Below, in pieces: positions 33,705-42,841 of a stretch of DNA of 64,000 nucleotides (its first letter is position 1; every line of letters begins with the position of its first letter). The DNA is from Methylobacterium nodulans ORS 2060 (GTDB lineage: Bacteria > Pseudomonadota > Alphaproteobacteria > Rhizobiales > Beijerinckiaceae), in NCBI RefSeq assembly GCF_000022085.1, contig NC_011894.1:3685501-3749500 (forward strand), written 5' to 3'. The notes beneath the pieces are model-generated. The model made no database searches, was not told where the DNA came from, and saw only the letters and a list, made by a program, of their open reading frames with translations. Both the position numbers and the translations under genes were made by a program.

Positions 33705-34751
33705 TCACTTGGGCATGAGCGCCCAGTAATCGAGGTCGAGGATCACCGCCGGATCGTAGCCGTCGCCGGCCCGGTCCGGATAGGCGCCGCAGGGCTGGTT
33801 CTTGGCCGCCACAATGCGCAGGCGGAGCGCCCCGACATCGCTGCGGCCCGGCAGGTCGGCGCGGTCCAGCACCTCGCTCCAGGCATAGACCGTGTCCCCG
33901 GCAAAGAGCGGCGCCACGTGCCGACCCGCATTGATGCCCACGATCGAGAAGGCGTTGGCGAGCCCGTTGAAGCTGAGCGCGCGGGCGAGCGAGATGACGT
34001 GGCCGCCATAGATCAGCCGCCGCCCGAACCGCGTCTCCTTCACGGCATGGGCATCGAAATGCACCTTGGCGGTGTTCTGGTAGAGGCGCGTGGCGATCTG
34101 GTGCTCGGCCTCCTCGACGGTCATGCCGTCGACGTGATCGATGCGCTCGCCCACTGCATAATCACCGAAGCGGTGCGGGCTGCCGGCCAGCGCCGCGTCG
34201 TAGGCCTTCGGGTCGAGGACGGGCAGGGCGGGCGCGAGGTCGGCGGGCTGCACCGCCTTGGCGAGCTGCGGCACCGCCTCCTCGGCGATTGCCGCCTCGG
34301 GGTCCCGCTTGCGCACCAGCACCCAGCGGCAATAGCTGAGCACCGGCGCGCCCGCCGCGTCGTAGCCGGTGGAGCGCACATAGACGATTCCGGTCTGGCG
34401 GTTCGAGCTCTCCTTGAGGCCGATCACCTCGGAGACCGCGGACAGGGTCTCGCCGGGATAGACCGGCCGCAGGAAGCGGCCCTCCGCGTAGCCCAGGTTG
34501 GCGAGCGCGTTGAGGGAGATGTCCGGCACCGTCTTGCCGAAGGCGACGTGGAAGACGAGCAGGTCGTCGAGCGGCGCCTGGGGATAGCCGAAGGCCCGTG
34601 CGAAGGCGTCCGAGGATTGCACCGCGAAGCGCGGCCCGTAGAGCGCCGTGTAGAGCGCCACGTCGCCGGTGGTGACGGTGCGCGGCGTGGCGTGGCGAAT
34701 GGTCTCACCGAGGCGGAAATCCTCGAAGAACCGGCCCGGATTCGTCTTCAT
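33705..34751 (-). CDS. mch: Mesaconyl-CoA hydratase, ethylmalonyl-CoA pathway
   Basis: A 348-residue protein made of two hot-dog (MaoC-like) halves. The N-terminal half has FRLGETIRHATPRTVTTGDV and the C-terminal half RFGRRLIYGGHVISLARALS. It interconverts mesaconyl-CoA and beta-methylmalyl-CoA in the ethylmalonyl-CoA pathway, used by Methylobacterium and Rhodobacter for glyoxylate regeneration. AGGAA precedes the ATG. The length equals that of the known two-domain enzymes. Confidence 0.92.
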   Translation of the reverse strand: MKTNPGRFFEDFRLGETIRHATPRTVTTGDVALYTALYGPRFAVQSSDAFARAFGYPQAPLDDLLVFHVAFGKTVPDISLNALANLGYAEGRFLRPVYPGETLSAVSEVIGLKESSNRQTGIVYVRSTGYDAAGAPVLSYCRWVLVRKRDPEAAIAEEAVPQLAKAVQPADLAPALPVLDPKAYDAALAGSPHRFGDYAVGERIDHVDGMTVEEAEHQIATRLYQNTAKVHFDAHAVKETRFGRRLIYGGHVISLARALSFNGLANAFSIVGINAGRHVAPLFAGDTVYAWSEVLDRADLPGRSDVGALRLRIVAAKNQPCGAYPDRAGDGYDPAVILDLDYWALMPK

Positions 34752-34919
34752 CGTCGTTCCTCGGGGGTCTGGGGCGGGGCTGCCGCACAGCCAAGCCTGC
34801 CCGCGCGGTCCCGCGCAAGCGGCGGCGGCGGGTCCGCGCCCGGGCGCCTTGTCGCACCGCACGGCGCCCTTGCGCGATACGCCTTTCGTCCGGTCGTCAG
34901 GCCGGCATAGCGGCGGCCG

Positions 34920-35240
34920 TCAGACCGCCGCCGCGGTGGCGAGCCGCCGCGCCAGCGCCTCGCCATCCCCTTCGATGCGGAAGATCTTCACCCGGGCGGT
35001 CGCGCCGGCCGTGAGCCGAACGGCCCGGGCCGGGCAGCCGAGGGCGGTCTTGAGGAGATCGCGGATCGCCGTGTTGGCCGCCCCGTCCTCGGGGGCGGCC
35101 CGAACCCGCACCTTGAGCACGGAAAGCCCGTCGGCCCGCGTCTCGATTCCGTCGATCGCGTCGCGTCCGCCCCGCGGCGTGGCCCGCACGCGCACCTCAA
35201 GCCCGTCCCGGATCACCCGCCAGGGCATCTCGTCCGCCAC
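34920..35240 (-). CDS. DUF167/YggU-family protein
   Basis: A 106-residue protein. LEVRVRATPRGGRDAIDGI and VRVRAAPEDGAANTAIRDLL are the defining DUF167 (YggU) pattern. Cellular function is not established. It is encoded three bases after the YggT-family gene, an arrangement conserved in many bacteria. Confidence 0.92.
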   Translation of the reverse strand: MADEMPWRVIRDGLEVRVRATPRGGRDAIDGIETRADGLSVLKVRVRAAPEDGAANTAIRDLLKTALGCPARAVRLTAGATARVKIFRIEGDGEALARRLATAAAV

Positions 35241-35243
35241 GGC

Positions 35244-35531
35244 TCAGGCCAGCGAGGCGAAGACCTCGAACATCAGGTTGCGCAGGAAGAACAGCAGCAG
35301 GACCAAGATGATGGGTGAGATGTCGATGCCCCCGAGATTGGGCAGCACGCGGCGGATCGGCCGCAGGGCCGGCTCGGTGACGCGATAGAGGAACTCGCCG
35401 ATCTGCGACACGACCGGGTTTCGCACGTTGACGACGTTGAAGGCGACGAGCCAGCTCAGGACCGCGCTGGCGATCAGGAGGTACACGTAGAGCGTAATGA
35501 CGTTGTCGATGAGCCAGAGAAGCGAGCGCAT
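35244..35531 (-). CDS. YggT-family membrane protein
   Basis: A 95-residue protein with two membrane segments ([20 protein letters not shown] and [15 protein letters not shown]) and the YggT signature [15 protein letters not shown]. The family is linked to osmotic tolerance and cell-division loci, but the mechanism is unclear. ATG 35531 is chosen for the conserved N-terminus. Confidence 0.93.
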   Translation of the reverse strand: MRSLLWLIDNVITLYVYLLIASAVLSWLVAFNVVNVRNPVVSQIGEFLYRVTEPALRPIRRVLPNLGGIDISPIILVLLLFFLRNLMFEVFASLA

Positions 35532-35638
35532 GCGCGGTCCGTAGGTCCTCGTCCCCCGAAAAGGCACGTCGTGCAGTTCGGTGCGGATAGGGAATTGACA
35601 GGCTGAAGCGGGCCAGCCTACAAGGCCCCCGCCTCGCC

Positions 35639-35716
<78 letters not shown>

Positions 35717-35987
35717 TTTCTTGCTGGGACGGATTACCGTTGCCGGGTAAGGAGTTGATGGAGGGCAAGAGGCATTTGCGTACCCCTTGAGGTACTGCGT
35801 TCCGTACTCCGGACGCCGACGGTTTCAACCAGCCATCCAAACCGATCGGAGACACGCGGTCACCGGCACGATCCTGCGGCTCGGCCAGGGCGGGCCGACA
35901 TTCGTGGGAGTACGGGTCTGCGACGCCGATGTCGCCGCTCCTCTGGTCCGCTCTTCCACGCCCCCACGCCAAGCCTGCGCGTCCGGT

Positions 35988-36623
35988 TCACTCGTCGTCA
36001 TACCAGCGGTCGTCAACAATAACCGCGCGAGGCTCCTGGACCACGGCAGCCGGGCCTCTTCGACGGATAGAGCCGCCATCGTCGCCGTATACCGGCAGCG
36101 ATCCGGTCGGCATCTCCTCATCGACGTCGAACCTGTCGGGCCGCATGGCCGTCGTGGACCGGCGTCCACCTCTGCGGGCCACCACCATCTCCTCGCCCCT
36201 CACCACCACCCGCGTGTTGCTCAGCCCCTCCGCCCTCACGAGCGAGAAGAGTGTGGCGGCGTTCCGAACACGAAGGCGTACGCAGCCATGCGAAGCAGGC
36301 CGACCGATCTGGCGGACATGACTGGTGCCGTGGATCGCGTGCCCGACCGGGGTGAAGAAGACAGAGTAGGGCATCGGAGCGTCGTCCCACTCCTTGGAGA
36401 AGTGGTCTCGCTCCATTCTGAATGGCCGAAACGAGCCACTCGGCGTCTCGTAGCCGGCCATCCCGGTGGACACCGGCCACACATATCTCTGCCGACCGTC
36501 GACACTGACCGTCATGCGCTGGTTCGTCTTGTCGATCGCGATCAGAACGTCGGCTCGGGAGGGCAGAGACGCGGCAGTCGTGAGGAGCAGGGCGGCGAAG
36601 GCGGCAGCTCGGGCGAGACTCAT
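35988..36623 (-). CDS. L,D-transpeptidase (YkuD family)
   Basis: A 211-residue exported protein. The signal peptide ends near SLPSRADV. The YkuD catalytic block VGHAIHGTSHVRQIGRPASH then GCVRLR supplies the His and nucleophilic Cys (HxxxxxxxxxxxSHGCVR). It makes 3-3 cross-links or anchors proteins to peptidoglycan. The C-terminal 60 residues are Arg/Pro-rich and probably disordered. It is the best-supported gene of the gene-poor stretch after tRNA-Ala. Confidence 0.93.
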   Translation of the reverse strand: MSLARAAAFAALLLTTAASLPSRADVLIAIDKTNQRMTVSVDGRQRYVWPVSTGMAGYETPSGSFRPFRMERDHFSKEWDDAPMPYSVFFTPVGHAIHGTSHVRQIGRPASHGCVRLRVRNAATLFSLVRAEGLSNTRVVVRGEEMVVARRGGRRSTTAMRPDRFDVDEEMPTGSLPVYGDDGGSIRRRGPAAVVQEPRAVIVDDRWYDDE

Positions 36624-36751
36624 GGCGACCCTTGAACGGCTGTGACGAAGCCGCTCTGGCTACGCTGGCCGGCGGTGTTTGTTCCTGCGTCGTGGCCCGA
36701 ATTCCTCGGATCGAACCAAGCGCGATCATCGCGAAGAGGATTGGGGTGGGC

Positions 36752-36833
36752 CATCAGCCAACGGCGCGGTGCCTGTTCCCCGCCACGTTGACCCTCTCGT
36801 GACCGCTCGACCCACTGAGCGTCATAGGGTCGG
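36752..36833. repeat. Diverged repeat pair, copy 1
   Basis: This segment resembles 38908-38990: CAGCCAACGGCGCGG, then C(T/C)CTC(T/C)CGTGACC-type sequence, then CTGAGCGTCA(T/C)AGGGTC. The two copies are about 2 kb apart in the same orientation and fill otherwise gene-free sequence. The rest of 36624-37243 shows no credible gene. Confidence 0.6.
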
Positions 36834-37243
36834 CCCAGAGAACTGGTCCGCAACCGCCCTGTCATCACGAGCCCTGCCGCCTTTGCCAGTCGTTCGCGGA
36901 GCCGGAGCGCAACGGACCGAGTGGCAGGCTGGGATTGATCGAGACTGTACCAGAGGTTTAGCCGCAAGTAGACGCGCCCGCTCGGGTTACTGCGAAGGAG
37001 CACGCAAAGAGACACGATCGGAACGGACAGGAGGCGTGCTGGCAAAGAAGGCTGAACACGGATTGAAACGACACGGAACGACGTGCGGCCAAGCTCATGC
37101 TCCTCCCGCACCGCGCCGCTCGTGCCGGCCTCTCCCGTCCCCGCCTCGGCAGAAGGCGCCGAGAGCATCTCGCGCCATCTGTGCCATGGCGATGCGGTCG
37201 GGTTCGGCGGCCAGAGACCATCCCGTCAGGGCGGCGCGACCGC

Positions 37244-37450
37244 TCAGCCGCCGTCGGTGCCGGGCTTCGTTCCGGGCGGCTTCATCACGTCATCGAGCGG
37301 ATTGTGCGGGTGCTCGGTGACGGGCACATCGTCGCCGACCTCATGACGGTCGAGGCCCGATCCGCCACTCCCCTCGCCCGCCGAGTCACCGAAGTCTCGT
37401 TCGCCTTGTGGCGCGTCGACATCCGGGCAAGGCCCTTTCGCATGCGTCAT
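37244..37450 (-). CDS. Small acidic hypothetical protein
   Basis: A 68-residue acidic, probably disordered protein (GSGGSGLDRHEVGDDVPVTE then HPHNPLDDV). Short alphaproteobacterial proteins with a similar HPHNPLD tail exist as far as I recall. Start ATG 37450. No function known. The flanking stretch 37451-37841 holds nothing else I can support. Confidence 0.5.
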   Translation of the reverse strand: MTHAKGPCPDVDAPQGERDFGDSAGEGSGGSGLDRHEVGDDVPVTEHPHNPLDDVMKPPGTKPGTDGG

Positions 37451-37841
37451 CACACGCTCTCCGTGCGGTGCTGAGACCAGCAACAAGGCTCCGCAAGCCT
37501 CCGGCAGACCAACGTCGTCCCTCCGGGGGCGTTTCCTCTCGGACCTCGCGTCGCCGGTCTCACCCCGATTCGGGCCGCATCGCGGGCAGGCCGTCTTGCG
37601 ACAGCGCCGCAATCTCGCTCGCCACGCGTGGATCCCCCCTCTCGGCGCGCTGCGATCTCGTCATCACCCGAACGCGTCGGAATTCCCGTCTCATCCCCTT
37701 TCGCGCAGTGACCCCCCCCTGAAGATCACTGGCGCTGTCCAGATTGGTGCTGTGCACAACAGCGCAACACCGACGAAGCATCTGCAACCCGCTGGTTGGC
37801 CCCCTTCCGCTTCAAGCTTTGGGCAAGAAAGACCTTGAAGC

Positions 37842-37870
37842 TTGACAGCAGCTGATTTCAGGCAAATCTT
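37842..37870 (+). promoter_or_regulatory. Candidate promoter
   Basis: TTGACA (37842-37847) is a perfect -35 hexamer, with AATCTT at 37865-37870 after a 17-base spacer as a weak -10. It lies about 45 bases before the small gene at 37917. Confidence 0.35.
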
Positions 37871-37916
37871 AGCAGTGGGGAGATCAGAGTCTCTCGCCCA
37901 ACGAGGCGGGTATCCG

Positions 37917-38162
37917 ATGACTTGTCGTTGCAGCTGCTCGCGCGCGCACGAAGGGCATTCGAGCGCGACGTTCGATTATCGCGCATACCTTATGGACCCG
38001 GACAGCCACATCGTCGGCGTAAAAGAAATAGACGCGCAAGACGATGTCGAGGCCATGTTTAAGGCAAGGAGCATGAATGAAGATTTTGCCGTGGAGTTGT
38101 GGGATCGAGCAAGGCGCGTGATCCGGCTTCAGCGGCGATACGCTTCAATCGGTAGTAACTAG
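37917..38162 (+). CDS. Small conserved-looking hypothetical protein
   Basis: An 81-residue protein. FDYRAYLMDPDSHIVGVKEI, DDVEAMFKARSM and VELWDRARRVIRL follow a pattern common in short Hyphomicrobiales proteins (YRAYLxDPDGHI...ALxxA...VEVWxGxRxVxRL). A Cys-rich N-terminus (CRCSCSRAH) precedes it. Function unknown. ATG 37917 is preferred to the upstream ATG 37842. Confidence 0.7.
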   Translation: MTCRCSCSRAHEGHSSATFDYRAYLMDPDSHIVGVKEIDAQDDVEAMFKARSMNEDFAVELWDRARRVIRLQRRYASIGSN

Positions 38163-38595
38163 TCTTGCCTGTCAGGCTCGGGCGGCCTCTGATGCGCCCA
38201 GAGGCCTCCGGCATGGCGCCAGGGCCCGACCATCGTGCTCTGCTTGCTGCCGTCACCCAGGCCGGGCTCGGGAGGGAGACGCGGCGGCCTGCTCGGTCGC
38301 CGCTCCGACCCCGATCCTGGCCGGGCCAAGGGCGCAAGGATCACGCGCGTTGGAGCGACGCCGCATCCCTGCGGCTCGCCGTGGCAGGAATCGAGCCGCA
38401 GCGCGATCAAAGCATTGCCGGCGCGGGTGCCCAAGCCCAAGCCAGCATTGCTGCACAATCTGTTAATCAGCGCGCGCGATCCTGCTGACGAGCAGAGTGA
38501 AACACCTGGACCGGAGCCAGCGGCAGCCCGGTCGATGCGGTCACGCGCGGGTGCTGCTCAACATTGTGGCGCCGCTCCGGCTGGGCGCTGCTGCC
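38163..38595. other. Intergenic, no feature seen
   Basis: About 430 bases with overlapping spurious frames on both strands but no protein-like sequence and no clear repeat or hairpin that I can support. Confidence 0.4.
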
Positions 38596-38748
38596 ATGAC
38601 ACGCATTTTCTCCGGCAGGCGAGCCGCGCTCGCGCGTGTTCGCACCGACCATTGGCATGTCATCGAGGCAGCCGTCTTCATTGCGGTTGGGACTTTGCTG
38701 CTGCTGACGGGGATCCTGCTGAACGCCGTCGAGCCATTCTGGGGATAG
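38596..38748 (+). CDS. Small single-pass membrane protein
   Basis: A 50-residue protein with a basic N-terminus and one strong membrane segment (VIEAAVFIAVGTLLLLTGIL). ATG 38596 is chosen so that the protein starts just before the basic region. No family recognised. Confidence 0.5.
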   Translation: MTRIFSGRRAALARVRTDHWHVIEAAVFIAVGTLLLLTGILLNAVEPFWG

Positions 38749-38749
38749 G

Positions 38750-38783
38750 CAACATTCGCCGAAGTGTCCCATGGTTCGGCGAT
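38750..38783. repeat. Hairpin repeat family C, copy 1
   Basis: CATTCGCCGAA (38753-38763) pairs with TTCGGCGATG (38774-38783). The hairpin and spacer GTGTCCCATGG match, in reverse orientation, the hairpin at 60035-60071. It follows directly after the small membrane protein gene and could act as a transcript end. Confidence 0.65.
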
Positions 38784-38907
38784 GAGAATGATGCGAAAGC
38801 AAAGAACTCCAAGCGGGCGCAGCCCCGCCACCCCGCTTGGAGTCTGTCCAGGAGGCGTGGACAGGGCTTCTCCGGCCGAACATCCGACACATCGAAGACT
38901 GAGAGTC

Positions 38908-38990
38908 TGCCAGCCAACGGCGCGGCTCTTGTCCTCCGACCGGCCCTCCCGCGACCACCCGGCCCGCTGAGCGTCACAGGGTCCATACCA
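38908..38990. repeat. Diverged repeat pair, copy 2
   Basis: Second copy of the segment at 36752-36833 (shared CAGCCAACGGCGCGG and CTGAGCGTCA-AGGGTC). It lies in a gene-free stretch (38784-39117). Confidence 0.6.
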
Positions 38991-39117
38991 ACGGCCCAAG
39001 AGGCCGATGCATCGGGCCGCCGGTATCATCCATGGAGCGGGAGCATGGCGAACCGAGCCGACGAACCAGGGTGGGAAAAGCGTGAACCGGAAGCCCGACG
39101 GCTTGGCTCAGCGCGCT

Positions 39118-39336
39118 TCACTGACCCTTGTCCGCCCGATAGTCTGCTGTGCGAGACCGTTTCCTGACGGGAGCAGCATCGGCCGCGGAGGACGAGGCCA
39201 TGGATATGGACGCGACGTTCGCGCCTTCCGGGCTCGTCGCGACCGTCTTCAAGCCAGCCGTCACAGCCATCAGGGCGATCCACATCGCCACGACCGTCAT
39301 CCCAAGCCCGCGCGTCCGCCGCATCCCATGCTCCAT
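39118..39336 (-). CDS. Possible small exported or membrane protein
   Basis: A 72-residue frame with an N-terminal basic region, a hydrophobic segment (GLGMTVVAMWIALMAVTAGL) and a Ser/Ala-rich basic tail. This is consistent with a small membrane-anchored or exported protein. No homology recognised, and the start is uncertain. Confidence 0.4.
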   Translation of the reverse strand: MEHGMRRTRGLGMTVVAMWIALMAVTAGLKTVATSPEGANVASISMASSSAADAAPVRKRSRTADYRADKGQ

Positions 39337-39606
39337 CCCATGTCCGGCAGGCGGAGAAACGCCGTCCCGGGATTGTGGTTCAGAAAAAAAGGGCTCACGC
39401 TTGGCGGACCTCGTGATACCACCGGCCCAGGCTGCCGACGCCGCGGGTGCGGACGCATCGGGCCGTCGGCTCATCTCCAATTTTCGATATCGAGCCAGAG
39501 GCTTGGCGAAAATCCGAGAACCGGACCAACGGTCATGTCCAAGGCCCGTTGGGATGAGGAAGCATCGCACTCGGAACAACCCGGCCCGAGACCGGGTTAA
39601 GACGTT

Positions 39607-39699
39607 GCGGCACGACGATCGCGTCGTCGTGCGGCTGCCCTGACCAGGGCGTTTCCTCCCTAGACTCGGGCCGCTCGCAAGGGCGGCCCATTTTCATTT
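39607..39699 (+). ncRNA. suhB/MmgR (alpha-r8) family small RNA
   Basis: Three consecutive hairpins are visible. GCACGACGA/TCGTCGTGC (39610-39632) is perhaps outside the mature RNA. GCCCT-GACC-AGGGC follows (39637-39650), then the single-stranded box TTTCCTCCCT (39652-39661), then the terminator GGGCCGC/GCGGCCC (39668-39689) with an ATTTTCATTT tail. The GCCCTGACCAGGGC hairpin followed by TTTCCTCCCT and a GGGCCG terminator is, from memory, the core of the alphaproteobacterial suhB motif, whose Sinorhizobium member MmgR limits polyhydroxybutyrate storage. The 5' end is not defined. Confidence 0.72.
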
Positions 39700-39757
39700 G
39701 TCCAGCATTTGTCCAGGGTGAACAACTCAACGCGACATCGCTGGTCTGGTTGCAGAT

Positions 39758-42649
39758 CTACGGCACCGGCGCGCCGGACATCGCCCGGTGCAGGACGCGG
39801 CCCAGCTCCTCCCCGGAATAGGGCTTGTGCAGCAGCTCGAACCCGTGGGCCCAGTCCTGGGCCAGCACGTGGCTGTAGCCGGAGGCCAGCACCACCGGCA
39901 TCCCCGCGAGACGCCGCCGCAGCTCCTGGGCCAATGCGATGCCGCCCATGCCGGGCATCACCACGTCCGAGAACACCGCATCGAAACCACCGCCATCCAC
40001 GCCCAACCTGACCAGCGCCTCCTCGGCATTCGACGCCCATTCCGGCGTAAAGCCGAGATCCTGCAGGATCTGGCAGGCGAAGCGGCCGACCTCGACATTG
40101 TCCTCCACCACCAGCACCCGGCGTCCCTCCCCGGAGGGGGACAGGCCGGGATCGTCCGCCGTCTGGTCGCCCGGGCGCTGGTCGGTCTCCACTTCCGGCA
40201 GGTAGAGCGTGAAGATCGTTCCTTGCCCCACCGTGCTGTGCACGTCGATGTCGCCGCCCGACTGCTTGGCGAAACCGAAGACCTGGGACAGGCCGAGTCC
40301 GGTGCCCCGGCCAACCTCCTTGGTGGTGAAGAACGGCTCGAAGATGCGCCCGATCAGGTCCGGCGGGATGCCGGCACCGGTATCGGTCAGCGACACCGCC
40401 GCGAAGGGGCCGGGCGCCCCCGCATGGCCGCGGATGGCCGGCAGCGCGCAGCCGCACGCAAGCCGCAGCGTCAGCGTGCCCTCGCCGTTCATCGCATCGC
40501 GCGCATTGACCGCCATGTTCACCAGCGCGGTCTCGAACTGGCTCAAGTCCGTGCGCACGAAGCAGGGCCGGTCCGGCACCTGCGTGACCACCCGGATGCG
40601 CGCCCCCGTCACCGCATCGAGCATCTCCGCCACGGCCTGCAGCCGCGCGGACACGTCGATGACCTCCGGCTTGAGCGCCTGGCGGCGGGCGAAGGCGAGG
40701 AGCTGGCCGGTGAGCTTGGCCGCGCGGTCGACCGTGTCGGAGACCGCATCGAGGTAGCGCCGCCGGCGCTCCTCGGGCAGGTCGGGCCGGCGCAGGAAAT
40801 CGACCGACGAGCGGATGATGGTGAGCAGGTTGTTGAAGTCGTGCGCCACGCCCCCGGTGAGCTGGCCCACCGCTTCGAGCTTCTGCGACTGCCGAAGCGC
40901 CTCCTCGGCCTGCGCCAGGGCCCTGGCCTGCTCCTTCTCGGCGGTGACGTCCCGGCCATAGGCGTAGACGAGATCGCCCTCGACGGAGGTGCGCCAGGAG
41001 ATCCAGCGCGGCGTGCCGTCCTGGTGCCGGTAGCGGTTCTCGAAATCGGTGAGATCGCGCGCCGAGGCGGCGTCGAGCCCCTGCTGGGTCAGGTCGGCGT
41101 CCTCGGGCCAGATGAACTCCCGGAAGCTGCGCCCGACGACCTCCAGAGGATCGTGACCGAGAATGGACTGCCAGGCCGGGTTGACGGCCCGGAAGATCCC
41201 GTCGGCGCCGACCACCGCAAGCAGGTCGCGCGAGTTCCTCCAGACCCGGTCGCGCTCGGCCGTGCGCTCGGCGACCCGGGCCTCCAGGGCCTCGTTGAAG
41301 CGCACGAGGTCGGCCATGGCCCGCTTCTGGTCATCGATATCGGTGTCGGTCCCGACCCAGCGGATCAGCACCCCCTCGGCATCGCGGATGGGCCGCACGC
41401 GGGTGAGGAACCACCGGTACGACCCGGCCGCGGATCTGAGCCGGAACTCGGCCTGATAGGGCTGACGGGTGCGCAGCGCCTCCTGCCAGGAGGCGATCAT
41501 GCGGCCGCGATCATCCGGATGCACGATGTCGAGCCACGCCGCCCCGTTGAGTTCGTCCGCCGGCCGGCCGCTATAGGTCTGCACTTGGTCGTTCGACCAG
41601 TCCACGGTCCCGTCCGGCGTCGCCGCCCACACGATGTTCGGGATGGATTGCGAGAGGGCCCGGAACTGCGCCTCGCTGGCGCGCAGGCTCTCCTCGATGC
41701 GCTTGCGGGCCGTGACGTCGATCGCGGTGCCGACCACGCGGACGCATCTTCCCTCATCGTCGAAGACGCCGCGCCCCTTGGCGGCGACCCAGCGCAGGAC
41801 CCCGTCCTCCTTGCCGATCGTGCGGTACTCGACGTCGTAGACCACCCGCCGGGCCGGATCGAGCGCCGCCGCGAAGGCCCTGGTCACCCGCTCGCGGTCG
41901 TCCGGGTGCAGGCCGGCGTAGAAGTCCGCTATGGTGACCGGAACGTCCGGCGAGATGCCGAACATGGCCTTCACCCGCGCCGGCCAGTACAGGGTCTCCC
42001 GGACCAGATCGACGTCCCACAGGCCGACCTCGGCCGCCTCCGTGGCGAGGCGCAGCCGCGCCTCCGCCTCGCGCAGCGCCTCTTCCGCCACCACGCGGCC
42101 CGTCGTCTCGGTGCAGGCGCAGAACATGCCCACCACCGCCCCGTCCTCATCGCGCAGGGGCGAATACGAGAACGTGAACCACGTCTGCTCGTCGTGGCCC
42201 CGCCGGTTCATGGTCAGCGGCATGTTCTCGGCCCAGGTCGCTTGCCCGGCAAGCGCCGCGCCGATGAGCGGCTCGACGTCGCCCCAGATCTCCGGCCAGA
42301 CGTCCCGGAACCGGCGTCCAAGCGCCGACGGATGCTTGTCGCCGAGGATCTCCGCGTAGGCGTCGTTGTAGAGGAAGTGGAGGTCCGGCCCATAGGCCAC
42401 GAACATCGGGAAGCGCGAGCCGAGCATCAGGCTCACCGCCGAGCGCAGGCATTGCGGCCAGGTCTCCGGCCTCCCGAGGGGCGAGGCCGACCAGCCGTGC
42501 CGGCGGATCACCGCCCCCATGGCGCCGCCGCCGGTCAGGAATGCCGGCGCCGCGTCCCCCTGCCCCGCCTTCGCGTCCAGCACCGCCCCCACAGCTCCCT
42601 CCCCAGGGCGCCGATCGCCGGCCCGGCCGGGCCATGCCGCGCCGGGCAC
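39758..42649 (-). CDS. Multi-PAS hybrid sensor histidine kinase
   Basis: A 963-residue cytoplasmic kinase with no membrane segment. Four PAS-like domains occupy about residues 45-570 (for example FPMFVAYGPDLHFLYNDAYA and GLWDVDLVRETLYWPARVKA). A HisKA-type domain with VAHDFNNLLTIIRS (phospho-His) and a HATPase domain (VNARDAM, TDTGAGIPP, GRGTGLGLSQVFG) follow. A C-terminal receiver has VVEDN and the acceptor Asp in AVFSDVVMPGMGG. The signal is unknown; PAS/PAC kinases of this kind often sense light or redox. ATG 42520 (MGAVIRRHGWSASPLG) is a likely alternative start. Confidence 0.92.
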   Translation of the reverse strand: MPGAAWPGRAGDRRPGEGAVGAVLDAKAGQGDAAPAFLTGGGAMGAVIRRHGWSASPLGRPETWPQCLRSAVSLMLGSRFPMFVAYGPDLHFLYNDAYAEILGDKHPSALGRRFRDVWPEIWGDVEPLIGAALAGQATWAENMPLTMNRRGHDEQTWFTFSYSPLRDEDGAVVGMFCACTETTGRVVAEEALREAEARLRLATEAAEVGLWDVDLVRETLYWPARVKAMFGISPDVPVTIADFYAGLHPDDRERVTRAFAAALDPARRVVYDVEYRTIGKEDGVLRWVAAKGRGVFDDEGRCVRVVGTAIDVTARKRIEESLRASEAQFRALSQSIPNIVWAATPDGTVDWSNDQVQTYSGRPADELNGAAWLDIVHPDDRGRMIASWQEALRTRQPYQAEFRLRSAAGSYRWFLTRVRPIRDAEGVLIRWVGTDTDIDDQKRAMADLVRFNEALEARVAERTAERDRVWRNSRDLLAVVGADGIFRAVNPAWQSILGHDPLEVVGRSFREFIWPEDADLTQQGLDAASARDLTDFENRYRHQDGTPRWISWRTSVEGDLVYAYGRDVTAEKEQARALAQAEEALRQSQKLEAVGQLTGGVAHDFNNLLTIIRSSVDFLRRPDLPEERRRRYLDAVSDTVDRAAKLTGQLLAFARRQALKPEVIDVSARLQAVAEMLDAVTGARIRVVTQVPDRPCFVRTDLSQFETALVNMAVNARDAMNGEGTLTLRLACGCALPAIRGHAGAPGPFAAVSLTDTGAGIPPDLIGRIFEPFFTTKEVGRGTGLGLSQVFGFAKQSGGDIDVHSTVGQGTIFTLYLPEVETDQRPGDQTADDPGLSPSGEGRRVLVVEDNVEVGRFACQILQDLGFTPEWASNAEEALVRLGVDGGGFDAVFSDVVMPGMGGIALAQELRRRLAGMPVVLASGYSHVLAQDWAHGFELLHKPYSGEELGRVLHRAMSGAPVP

Positions 42650-42841
42650 GTCCCGAAGAAAACGTCGGAACCTCCGCCAAGTCCACCAAATCCCTGCCGG
42701 TCCTGCAGCGGACCGGCGACGGCCCGGCAGAAAGGCCGCCGACGCCGATGCCGGTGGCGCCGGATCGCCCGGCGGCGGAGGGCCTGCGCCTCGGGGGACA
42801 TCGGGAGCGCGATGGACTTCGCCCTCGGTCCCTGAACGCCG

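Noticed and set aside
39788..42835. 1015-codon plus-strand frame opposite the hybrid histidine kinase
   Set aside because: Biased Arg/Gly/Pro/His composition and no family motifs; shadow of the kinase gene.
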